Shown: positions 1 through 7,645 of the stretch, one piece after another | Layout of the letters: each line of letters begins with the position of its first letter | How positions within the stretch are numbered: the first letter of the stretch is position 1 | NCBI GenBank assembly: GCA_023400055.1 | Contig: JAEXFN010000018.1 | Span: 496,001 to 560,000, forward strand | Reading direction: 5' to 3' | Length of the DNA stretch: 64,000 bases | Origin: Bacillota bacterium | GTDB taxonomy: Bacteria > Bacillota > UBA4882 > UBA8346 | Notes under the pieces: generated by a model | The model's database searches: none | What the model was told of the DNA's origin: nothing | Seen by the model: only the letters and a program-made list of their open reading frames with translations | Made by a program: the position numbers and the translations under genes

Positions 1-23
1 TTAACCCCATTCGACGATTCCGT

Positions 24-255
24 TTATCCACAAAAATAGATCACTTATTCACAAAAAGAGCTCTTTTATTAACAAAATGAGCTCACTTATCCACAAAATG
101 AGCTCGTTGAGTGACTGAAAGAGATCACTTATTCACAAAAAGAACTATTTTATTAACAAAATGAGCTCACTTATCCACAAAATGAGCTTGTTGAACGACT
201 GAAAGAGCTCACTCATTCACAAAAAGAGCTCTTTTATTAACAAAAAGAGCTCGCG
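24..255. repeat. 21-bp tandem array I with DnaA-box-like 9-mers
   Basis: Eleven units repeat every 21 bp. The 9-mer in each unit starts at 24, 45, 66, 87, 108, 129, 150, 171, 192, 213 and 234. TTATCCACA (24, 87, 171) is the textbook DnaA box. TTATTCACA (45, 129) fits TTATNCACA; TCATTCACA (213) and TTATTAACA (66, 150, 234) are one-base variants. The units at 108 and 192 instead carry a GTTGARYGACTGAAAG variant, which also occurs alone at 6598-6613. Most junctions carry GAGCTC. From 45 on, unit types recur in fixed order, giving an 84-bp higher-order period. Binding by DnaA is an inference; the array itself is read directly. Confidence 0.9.
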
Positions 256-368
256 CAACGCCCCAACCCGAACCCTTATCCCCAAAACAACGCTCAAAGG
301 GCAGTGAACCCATCCGGTATTGGCCATAAAAAGCCGGGAACGGTTCATCGCGAGCAGGTTTTCAAATA

Positions 369-398
369 ACAAAAACCGGATCACGTTTTGATCCGGTT
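369..398 (-). terminator. Intrinsic terminator downstream of the CLC gene
   Basis: Perfect 9-bp arms AACCGGATC (374-382) and GATCCGGTT (390-398) enclose a 7-nt loop. Read on the minus strand, the stem is followed by a run of T. It lies about 100 bp beyond the stop of the minus-strand CLC gene, so it most likely ends that transcript. The remaining bases between array I and the CLC gene hold nothing I can support. Confidence 0.75.
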
Positions 399-495
399 GC
401 CTCTTTAATATTCTCAAACGATTTGGTCAATGGGCCGGCGCTCTCCTTCCGCTCACCGATGAACGGACTTAAGGGAATTTCTTTTGCCCGGCAAA

Positions 496-1836
496 CTAGG
501 AGGTTTTTTTCCCCGCCCATAATTTGCGGATGAGGTATAAAATCTTCCCCGGTTTATTCCGGAGCTCGACCTCCTCGAGGGACTCCAGTTCCTTCATCAG
601 GGGGAGATTGATGGAGGAGCTTTTGGTGACCCCCAGGATCTGACTGCCATAGACGCTGCGGTGTCCGGCGGCCAGATAACTGATCAGGCAAGCGACGGCC
701 GCATAGGAGCCGATGGACGGGCCGAAGATTTCGATGGCCATGACCGAGGCGGCGATCGGCGTATTGGCCGCCCCGGCCAGCAGCGCCACCATTCCGATGG
801 CCGCGAAAACCGCCGTGTTCAAATGAAGCAGTTGGGCGAAGGCGCTCCCGGCCGTCGTCCCGATAAAGAAGACCGGGGTCAGGATGCCGCCGCTCCCGCC
901 CATGCTCAATGTGAGCGAGGTGAAGAGCACCTTCGCCAAAAACGCCAGGGAAGGAACGCTATCCCCGCTTAAGGCGGCCTCGATGGTGTCCATGCCCAAC
1001 CCGAGATAGCGGGAGGAAAACACCAGCGCCAACCCGACCAGCAACGCGCCGCCGATCAGCCCTTTCCAGGGCTTCCAGATCGTCAGCCGCTTGGCGAGGC
1101 GTTCGGCCAGTTTGAGGACTTCCACCAGGATTAAGGCCACCAGGCCGAAGTAGATTCCGGCCAGGATAACCTCGAAATATAGCACTTGCGAGAATTGCGG
1201 CAAGCGGATGAGCTGATGAAAATAGGTGATCTTAAACGAGATGGCCACCTGATAGCTTATAATCGCCGCCACCATCGAGGGGAACAGCATCTCCTGCAAT
1301 ACCCTTCCCAATACCAATACCTCGACCGCGAATAAAGCCCCGGCGATTGGCGTGCCGAAGACCGCCGCGAAACCGGCGCTGATCCCGCAGATGACCAGTT
1401 TGCGCCGGTCCTCCTTGGTCAGTTTCAGCAGATCGGCCATGGCCGAGGCCATTCCGGCGCCGATCTGCGCGCAGGGGCCTTCTTTGCCGGCCGAGCCGCC
1501 CAGCGCCAAAGTAATGATGGTGGCCACCAATTTTACCGGGACCACCATCAGGTTGATCTTTCCCCAACGTTTGTGGACGGCCTCGATCACCTTCTCCGTG
1601 CCGTGTCCTTCGGCGTCCGGGGCCAGATATTTCACCAGCAGGCTGCTGGCAAACAGCGCCAAGGGCAGCAGCAGAAAATAGTACCGCTGCGATTGGGCCA
1701 GGGCGGCGCTCCATCCCAGGGCCTTGAGGAAGAAAGTGGTGGCAATCCCGACCACCAGACCGACCAGGGTGGCCAGCACCGCCCATTTGACAATGCTGAT
1801 AAACAACACGGTTTCTTCGAGAAATGTTTTTTTCAT
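496..1836 (-). CDS. CLC-family chloride channel/transporter
   Basis: Integral membrane anion transporter of 446 residues, with about ten hydrophobic segments and no C-terminal CBS domains. The gating-glutamate motif GKEGP is present in GGSAGKEGPCAQIG, and SVYGSQ near the C-terminus fits the central-tyrosine region. Two functional positions differ from E. coli ClcA: the GSGIP serine loop reads GHGTE, and the internal proton glutamate of the FIIEE motif is Val (FAVEV). Val at this position is typical of CLC channels, so coupled H+/Cl- exchange is doubtful. I chose the ATG at 1836 because an AGGAAGG lies upstream and the residues before it are not membrane-like. It is the last gene of a minus-strand pair with the antiporter upstream and has its own terminator downstream. 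Confidence 0.88.
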   Translation of the reverse strand: MKKTFLEETVLFISIVKWAVLATLVGLVVGIATTFFLKALGWSAALAQSQRYYFLLLPLALFASSLLVKYLAPDAEGHGTEKVIEAVHKRWGKINLMVVPVKLVATIITLALGGSAGKEGPCAQIGAGMASAMADLLKLTKEDRRKLVICGISAGFAAVFGTPIAGALFAVEVLVLGRVLQEMLFPSMVAAIISYQVAISFKITYFHQLIRLPQFSQVLYFEVILAGIYFGLVALILVEVLKLAERLAKRLTIWKPWKGLIGGALLVGLALVFSSRYLGLGMDTIEAALSGDSVPSLAFLAKVLFTSLTLSMGGSGGILTPVFFIGTTAGSAFAQLLHLNTAVFAAIGMVALLAGAANTPIAASVMAIEIFGPSIGSYAAVACLISYLAAGHRSVYGSQILGVTKSSSINLPLMKELESLEEVELRNKPGKILYLIRKLWAGKKTS

Positions 1837-1930
1837 GACTTCGCTTTCAATGCCTTCCTTGCTTCGATGATCAAACCCTTCGATCCGGGGAAATCGCAAC
1901 GCTCCCCGGCGGCTTTCCAAAACGGGATCC

Positions 1931-1994
1931 CTTGCTTCCCTGAGCTTTGGTGTTCACCCTGCCCTTCGGTCAGGATTTATCGCAACGCTTTTCG
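1931..1994. repeat. Dispersed hairpin element, copy 1
   Basis: A roughly 64-bp segment running from CTTGCTTC to CAACGCTTTT. It matches 42414-42477 at most positions. Both copies centre on a hairpin with the loop TTC; here the arms are CCTGCCC/GGTCAGG. It lies in the 285-bp gap between the antiporter stop and the CLC start, and nothing else in that gap is recognisable. See the finding on covariation. Confidence 0.7.
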
Positions 1995-2121
1995 GCTAAC
2001 CCCGGATCGCCCCCAAACGTTTTTTATTTTACCTCTTTCAGCTGCGGTTTTCAAGTTGACTCGCTTCCAAAACAAAAGCTTTGGGAGTTCAAAAAGGCAA
2101 AACTTTTTATTCGTCAAAAAG

Positions 2122-3321
2122 TTACGCCCGGGAACGCCTGGTGCCCGGCTCGGCCGGAAAGAACCGGACGAAAAGGAGCGGGGAGGCCACACAGGTTACC
2201 ATGGCGACCAGAATAAACGCGTTATGGATCGTTTCATTGATCAACTTTTCCGCCAAAGCCAGATAAGAAAGGGCGATGATCAGGCTCAGCCGCGATGACA
2301 GCAGCACCCCGGCCGCGACCGCCTCCCGCAGGCCGTGCCGCCGCACCAAAAGCAGCGCCGGAACCAGTTTGACGACATAGACGATATATAAGAGGAGCGG
2401 CAACAAGAGCAGGGATTCCCGCCGGAGGGTCAATTGCAAATCAAATTTGGCCCCCACGGTCAGGAAGAAAATCGGAATCAAGAATCCATAGCCGACGGCT
2501 TCCAGCTTGGGCAGGATCTTCTCCCGGAGGCTTCCCACGGCTACCGCATAAAGAATTCCGGCCAGGAACGCGCCGAGAACGATCTCCATCCCGGCGGCCT
2601 CCGCCAGGGCCACCAGGATCAGCAGCAGCGCGAACGCCGCGCGCACCACGGTCTGGGAATAATCCGAAACCAGCTGGGCAAACTGCCTCTTCGTCTTCGT
2701 CCGCGTCAGCATATAGTATCCGCAACCGAATCCGACCATCAACAGCAGATCGATCAATTGAATATCCCGCCGGCCCGCTGTCAAAAACAGCACCACCGGG
2801 ATCATCAGCATGGTCGCCGAGTCCGCGACCAGGGCGGCCAGGAGTATCGCCCGGCCGATGGGGCGTCCCGCCAGCGCCCGGTCCTTCAAGACCGGGACGA
2901 CCACTCCCAGCGAGGTGGTTGAAAAAATCAGCGTCAACAACCAGGGCGAGCCGATCATCCCGAAGCGGGTCAGGGCGCTGGCGAAGATGAGCGAAAGCCC
3001 CAGCGTGAATCCGAAAATGATCAAGCCGCTCCCCAGCGGGCTTTCAAAAAGATTCCGCCCCGCCGCCGGCTTGAAAAAAGCGAAATCCAGCTCCAACCCG
3101 CTGAGAAACATCAGATAGGCGAAGCCCAGCAAGGCCAAGAGCTCGATGCCGGGCGCCATCCGGATCAGATTCAAACCGCTTTTCCCCAGCACGATCCCGG
3201 TCACGATCTCCGCGACCGGAACGGGGAGCTTTAAGCCGCGCAGCTTATGGACGACCAACGGGATCAGGCAAGCCGTGACGCACAGGATTAGAATCGATTC
3301 CAACGCCGTTTCTTTCCCCAT
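2122..3321 (-). CDS. CPA2-type cation:proton antiporter
   Basis: Membrane antiporter of 399 residues of the monovalent cation:proton antiporter-2 (Kef/NapA-like) family, expected to exchange Na+ or K+ for H+ across the inner membrane. About eleven to twelve hydrophobic segments fill the protein. The MFLSGLELD stretch near residue 80 and the LFSTTSLGVVVPVLKD-type loop near residue 140 are family hallmarks, and ILYAVAVGSLREK with a re-entrant FFLTVGAKFDLQ follows. There is no C-terminal TrkA-N (nucleotide-binding) domain, so this is not a full KefB/KefC. The ATG at 3321 is preceded by GGAAGGAG at a good distance; the longer frame upstream is hydrophilic and unlikely. Substrate ion is not decidable from sequence. 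Confidence 0.85.
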   Translation of the reverse strand: MGKETALESILILCVTACLIPLVVHKLRGLKLPVPVAEIVTGIVLGKSGLNLIRMAPGIELLALLGFAYLMFLSGLELDFAFFKPAAGRNLFESPLGSGLIIFGFTLGLSLIFASALTRFGMIGSPWLLTLIFSTTSLGVVVPVLKDRALAGRPIGRAILLAALVADSATMLMIPVVLFLTAGRRDIQLIDLLLMVGFGCGYYMLTRTKTKRQFAQLVSDYSQTVVRAAFALLLILVALAEAAGMEIVLGAFLAGILYAVAVGSLREKILPKLEAVGYGFLIPIFFLTVGAKFDLQLTLRRESLLLLPLLLYIVYVVKLVPALLLVRRHGLREAVAAGVLLSSRLSLIIALSYLALAEKLINETIHNAFILVAMVTCVASPLLFVRFFPAEPGTRRSRA

Positions 3322-3483
3322 CGCTCTCCTTCCGTCCGGGAACCGGACTGTTGATATCGCCCCGACGGATCGTTCCGGGCGCTCGTCTCGCGGCGACGAC
3401 AGCGAGGTGCGAAGCATTTCCAAGTGCAACTTTATTATATTTTGAATTTAAGTCCTCGATTCATTCTATTCCAAAATTGGATT

Positions 3484-3500
3484 GCGATACCTGTTATCGC
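3484..3500. promoter_or_regulatory. 17-bp palindrome in the divergent antiporter/ROK region
   Basis: GCGATA, a 5-nt spacer (cctgt), then TATCGC: perfect 6-bp arms with an operator-like geometry. It lies between the divergent antiporter (start 3321) and ROK regulator (start 3647), directly before an AT-rich stretch that could be a promoter. A binding site for the ROK protein is the simplest inference, not shown. Confidence 0.4.
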
Positions 3501-3646
3501 TTATTTTTCTTAAATAATGGGCGTTCTATCAGTATGCCGGCGGTGACGCGAACCGATTGGCGATCATTCTTATTTACAAAATGAATAAAAGTATTTATAA
3601 TGGTCTTAAAAAGGATCTGCCAAAGATTAGGAGTAGGAGCATTGGG

Positions 3647-4840
3647 ATGAACCCCTTTCGTTCGCTGGACCACGATGCCAAAAAAATTTTCAGCCTGATC
3701 CAAAAGAAGGGCCCGCTGACCAAGAACAATCTCCTGGCGTTTCTCAACACCAACATCGGCGTCCTGAACCGGACGATGGCCGCGCTCCTGGACCTGAGCT
3801 TAATCGTCGAAGTCGGCAACGGCGCTTCCACCGGCGGCCGAAAGCCGGTCCTCTATGACGTCAACCGCAACGGTTATTATGCCGTGGGCATCGACATCTC
3901 GCGGCCCTATGCCCAGATCGTGATTACCAACTTGAAAATGGAAGTCCTGGACAAGCGGCAATTCGAGATGGACGAGACCTGCACCCCGGAAAAAACCGTC
4001 CGGCAAATCGGCGCCATCGTTCGAATATTGCTGGAGCTGCTGCGGCTGGATCATTCGCGGATCTTGGGCATCGGATTGGGCACGGTCGGGCCTTTGGATC
4101 CCGAAGCGGGGATCATGACCACTCCGCAAAATTTCCTGGCTTCCGGCTGGACGGATGTGCCCATTAAAAAGCTGCTCGAAGAAGAGCTGGAGTTAGCGAC
4201 CGTGATCGATACCGGCGCCAACAGCGCGGTCTTGGCGGAGAACCTGTTCGGCGAGGGCCGGCAGTATCAGAATATCGCCTATTTTCATTGCAGCGGCGGC
4301 ATCCGCACTGGGGCCACCGCCGGGAATGCCATCGTCCGCACCATCAACAACGCCGAGGACACCTTCGGCCACATGATCGTGGATGCCGACGGCGAACCGT
4401 GCCATTGCGGCAATTTCGGCTGCGTCCAAAGTTATGCGTCGATTTTCGCGATTCGCAAAAAGTTTGTGGCCGAGCTAAAGCTGGGACGCTCCACGTCGAT
4501 CGCTAAACCCTGGGATCAAATCCGCTACACCGACATCTGTAACGCCGCCACCGGCGGCGATGACCTGGCCCGGGAGATTATCACCAGGGGCGCCTGTTAT
4601 TTCGGGATCGGCCTGGCCAATTACATTCAACTGCTCAATCCCGGTTTGGTCATCCTAAGCGGCCCGCTGATCGCCAAGTCCGATCTCTTTTACACCACGG
4701 CCGTTGCCATTGCCGTAAAAAAATTGAACCTTTTGGAAAAAAATCGCGTCGTCTTCAGCAAAGGCGGATATTTCGGCGACGAGACCATCGCCGTCGGCGG
4801 AGCCGTAATGCTGGTGGAAACCTATCTGAAGCAAGACTGA
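3647..4840 (+). CDS. ROK-family transcriptional regulator (NagC/XylR type)
   Basis: Predicted sugar-responsive repressor of 397 residues. An N-terminal winged helix (about residues 8-65) is followed by a ROK sugar-kinase-like domain. The zinc motif CHCGNFGC near residue 250, after GHMIVD, is the ROK signature. The residues that would align with the catalytic NDAN motif read TGAN (DTGANSAVLAE), and the ATP-loop region is SGGIRTGATAG, so it is probably a binder and not an active kinase. I chose the ATG at 3647 because AGGAG lies seven bases upstream; the earlier TTG and ATG lack a ribosome site. It is divergent from the antiporter and not next to sugar genes, so its regulon is unknown. Confidence 0.88.
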   Translation: MNPFRSLDHDAKKIFSLIQKKGPLTKNNLLAFLNTNIGVLNRTMAALLDLSLIVEVGNGASTGGRKPVLYDVNRNGYYAVGIDISRPYAQIVITNLKMEVLDKRQFEMDETCTPEKTVRQIGAIVRILLELLRLDHSRILGIGLGTVGPLDPEAGIMTTPQNFLASGWTDVPIKKLLEEELELATVIDTGANSAVLAENLFGEGRQYQNIAYFHCSGGIRTGATAGNAIVRTINNAEDTFGHMIVDADGEPCHCGNFGCVQSYASIFAIRKKFVAELKLGRSTSIAKPWDQIRYTDICNAATGGDDLAREIITRGACYFGIGLANYIQLLNPGLVILSGPLIAKSDLFYTTAVAIAVKKLNLLEKNRVVFSKGGYFGDETIAVGGAVMLVETYLKQD

Positions 4841-4949
4841 GCCAAGCCAAGCAACGCTGATCCCTCAATCCGCCTCGAGCCATTCCGCCAAGGAGGTGTT
4901 GCCGTCGGTCGGAGATCTTCTCAAAATTTTTTAGAAAGGAATGACAGCC

Positions 4950-6407
4950 ATGAAAGATGCCGCAATTGTCGCGATCATCGGACTGATCATCGCCCTTTTA
5001 GGGCCCGCGACTCCCAAAGTGACCACGATCACACCGGCCGGCGGAATCAACAATAGCTTGGTCCGGGTTTCGATAACCGGCGCTAAATTTGACAAGTCGG
5101 CCACGGTGAAGTTGACCAAGCCCGGCCAGCCCGATATTCCCGCCTACAATGTCCAGGTCGTTTCCAAAACGCAGATCGATTGCCTGTTCGATCTGACCGG
5201 CAAATCGACCGGCGCTTGGAACGTGGTGGTTTCCAATTTTAAAAAATTCACCAAACGGGCCAAAACCGGCCTGCTCGAAAACGGCTTTACTATCGAATAC
5301 CCCGCTCCGACGCTGGCGACCGTTCAGCCCCGGACCGGATTGCCCCAAGCCACGGTAAGTTTGAATATTTTCGGTACGGGGTTCCGGGCCGGCGCCCAGG
5401 TCCAACTGGCTAAGGAAGGTCTGGCGCCCATCCAGGCCCAGGATGTCAAAGTTCTATCCGATACCCACATCCAGTGCGAAATCGATCTGACTCAGGATAC
5501 TCCGGCCGTCTACGACTTGGTGGTGGCGAATGACGACGGAAAATCGGCGGTACTGAGCGGCGGTTTCGAAGTCACCGAAAACGGGGCTCCCCAGCCCGTT
5601 CTGGAACCAGCGCTCGTGCCAGAGCCGGCAATTTCGGAAGAGCGGGTCAATGTCCCCGAACCGGCACCCCCGGTTGAAACGCCCGTTGCTCCGGTTATTC
5701 CGGCAGCCACTCCGGCGCCAGCTCCGGTAGCCACTCCGGAACCCGCTCCTGCCCCCGCACCAGCCAATCAGGATCTTGCTCCGGCGGCCACACCGGTAGC
5801 TACTCCAGCAGCTACACCGGCGGCGGCTCCGAAGCCGACTCCTACTGCGGCTCCAGAGCCCGAGAGCGTGACTTTCCCCACCATCGAGCCGGGACCCGCT
5901 CCTCAAGAACCTCAAGCAGCGGTCTCCGCCGCACCGAGCGCGGCGGCCAATCCGCAATCGGCTCCGGAAGCTGCAGCTGTTCCGGCTGAGAATGAGAACA
6001 AGCCCAGCCTCAGCGACTTGAACGCTCGGTTGAAACCGATTTATTTTAATTTTGACGATGCAATGCTCCGGCTGGACCAAAGGCCCAACCTGGAAGCAAA
6101 TATCGCGCTGCTTAAGGAAAACCCCGACCTGTACATCTTGGTCGGCGGCAACGCCGATGAGCGGGGAACCGAAGACTACAACTTGAAATTGTCGGCCCGC
6201 CGCGCGGCGACCATCCGGCACTACCTGATCAAAGGAGGCATCGCCCCCGAACGGATCGTGACGTATGCTTACGGGGAGAAATATCCCATCCGCAAGGGCC
6301 ATTCCGAAGCGGCCTGGCGCTATAATCGGCGGGCCGACGTTTTGGTCTATGCCTCCCGTCCCACCCTGGAACAAGGGATTCGCGCCCAGCTTAACCAAGG
6401 CCAATAA
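4950..6407 (+). CDS. TIG-domain protein with C-terminal OmpA/Pal-like domain
   Basis: Envelope protein of 485 residues. A hydrophobic N-terminal segment (about 4-18) looks like a signal or anchor. Two IPT/TIG immunoglobulin-like domains follow (about 20-105 and 110-210), each opening with a PAG/PRTG-type turn. Then comes a Pro/Ala/Thr-rich linker of about 150 residues. The C-terminal OmpA-like domain (about 365-475) contains GGNADERGTEDYN and LSARRA, which keep the Asp and Arg that bind diaminopimelate of peptidoglycan in Pal. The likely role is to bridge the cell wall and an outer layer or membrane. The ATG at 4950 sits nine bases after AAGGA; the ATG at 4941 is too close to that site. Confidence 0.85.
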   Translation: MKDAAIVAIIGLIIALLGPATPKVTTITPAGGINNSLVRVSITGAKFDKSATVKLTKPGQPDIPAYNVQVVSKTQIDCLFDLTGKSTGAWNVVVSNFKKFTKRAKTGLLENGFTIEYPAPTLATVQPRTGLPQATVSLNIFGTGFRAGAQVQLAKEGLAPIQAQDVKVLSDTHIQCEIDLTQDTPAVYDLVVANDDGKSAVLSGGFEVTENGAPQPVLEPALVPEPAISEERVNVPEPAPPVETPVAPVIPAATPAPAPVATPEPAPAPAPANQDLAPAATPVATPAATPAAAPKPTPTAAPEPESVTFPTIEPGPAPQEPQAAVSAAPSAAANPQSAPEAAAVPAENENKPSLSDLNARLKPIYFNFDDAMLRLDQRPNLEANIALLKENPDLYILVGGNADERGTEDYNLKLSARRAATIRHYLIKGGIAPERIVTYAYGEKYPIRKGHSEAAWRYNRRADVLVYASRPTLEQGIRAQLNQGQ

Positions 6408-6437
6408 CTACCAATAGCTCCTCCTAAATATCAATAC

Positions 6438-6470
6438 CCAAGGCGGCTGCCCTTATGGTAGCCGCCTTGG
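6438..6470 (+). terminator. Stem-loop after the TIG/OmpA gene
   Basis: Perfect 11-bp arms CCAAGGCGGCT (6438-6448) and AGCCGCCTTGG (6460-6470) with an 11-nt loop start 31 bases after the stop codon. No T-run follows, so it may be a transcript-stabilising or Rho-associated hairpin instead of a classical intrinsic terminator. Confidence 0.5.
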
Positions 6471-6500
6471 CACATCCTAAACTCCAGGGACAGCAGCCTT

Positions 6501-7181
6501 GCCAAGCGTTTATCAAGTTTATATTAACTTGCTTAATGCTTGGCATTGTCCAATTTATCAAAGATCCCATTTTTACAAGACCTACGGTTAAAACGATGTT
6601 GAGCGACTGAAAGTTGTGTCTATTGTATCTTAGGAGAAAGCTTTGCCCATCCAGCTTAATCCTGTGCGAAATGTCCAGAGGTTGAACGGCCAACCCCAAC
6701 ACCGTGGACCTACCCCGCCGCAGGGCCTCATGCCGGCCCTTGACCTGGCATTTGACTTTACTAAACGCACCGAATGCTAGTAAAGAATCGATTCTGCCAA
6801 TCGCATCTCTTTTTGAAAGTAATTTCCGTTGGGCAACGGCATGCGCTCCATTCGCAATGCCGTGCCGGTCTACCTCCCTGTAGACCGCTTGGGTAGATAA
6901 TCTAGCCTAAAAAAACAAAACCAAGAGAAGTCTATATATTTTTAGCATTTATACAGCCGCCAGGGAGGGCGGCTGCGCGGCGTTGCTACCCGGATGAAAG
7001 CACCGCCGTCGGCCGGGAACCATCCTATGGAAGACGCCGGCAAGGGAGGCCGGCGGCCAATTCATTGTCCATTTACCTTGCCGGTTCACGGATGAACCGG
7101 ACATTGGAGGGGTTCTAAGGGGAAGCAGCGTCCCCTTAGCGGCGGGGTTGCAAGGGGTTTGCCGCTAAACCCCTGCCCGCC
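6501..7181. other. Gene-free hairpin-rich region, possible structured RNA
   Basis: No credible gene is visible between 6408 and 7645. The region instead holds consecutive hairpins: 6501-6544 (GCCAAGC/GCTTGGC outside CAAGTT/AACTTG), 6722-6740, 6838-6861, 6866-6887 (8-bp arms, loop CTCCCT), 6954-6975 (8-bp arms, loop AGGGAG), 7035-7055 (7-bp arms, loop AAGGGAG), 7081-7100 (8-bp arms, loop CGGA), 7115-7139 (9-bp arms) and 7153-7174 inside a GGCGGG/CCCGCC outer stem. The CTCCCT loop is exactly complementary to the AGGGAG loops. This suggests a folded RNA or a decayed mobile element; I cannot name a family. Confidence 0.4.
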
Positions 7182-7325
7182 CGCAGGCGGAATCCTTGTT
7201 TTAGGCCCAAGAACTTAAACCAGCATACCCCAAGAACTTTCGCTTACATTTTAAACCGATCAAACCGCTCTCCATTGAAAACCGACTTGCGTCTTTGCTG
7301 AGCAAACTTAATAATCGGAAGATCT

Positions 7326-7483
7326 TTATCCACAAAAGTTAGATCTTAATTCACAAAAGATCGATCTTTATTCACAAAAGATCGATCTGGAATCATCGCA
7401 GACAGATCTTTATTAACAAAAGATCGATCTTTATTCACATAAGGAAGATCTTTATCCACAAAAGATCGATCTTTTGTGGATAA
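7326..7483. repeat. 21-bp tandem array II with DnaA-box-like 9-mers
   Basis: Seven units with 9-mers starting at 7326, 7347, 7368, 7389, 7410, 7431 and 7452, exactly 21 bp apart. TTATCCACA (7326, 7452) and TTATTCACA (7368, 7431) fit the DnaA-box consensus. TAATTCACA (7347) and TTATTAACA (7410) are one-base variants, and 7389 is degenerate. The junctions carry AGATCGATCT in place of array I's GAGCTC. An extra box on the opposite strand (TGTGGATAA, 7475-7483) closes the array as a 32-bp palindrome. The 160 bp from here to the TolC gene hold nothing else I can support. Confidence 0.9.
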
Positions 7484-7645
7484 GTGAGTTCCATGAATGA
7501 TCCGGGCTGAAACGAAACGCTCCGCCCGACATCGTTACGGCTGGTGATAAGGCTCTTTCTCGTTCCCAACTTGTCAATCAGCTTAACACGGTCGACTTCA
7601 TCCGGCACAACGCATTTTACGGATAGGCTCCTCATGTCCGATTCC

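Noticed and set aside
217..417. Minus-strand 66-codon frame across the end of array I
   Set aside because: It runs through the repeat and the terminator stem; no ribosome site or protein-like composition.
6424..6702. Minus-strand 92-codon frame after the TIG/OmpA gene
   Set aside because: It overlaps strong hairpins and has no ribosome site; no recognisable domain.
1..7500. Chromosomal origin of replication
   Set aside because: DnaA-box-like arrays are present, but no dnaA/dnaN/gyr or rpmH genes and no obvious AT-rich unwinding element; the titration or regulatory idea is kept instead.
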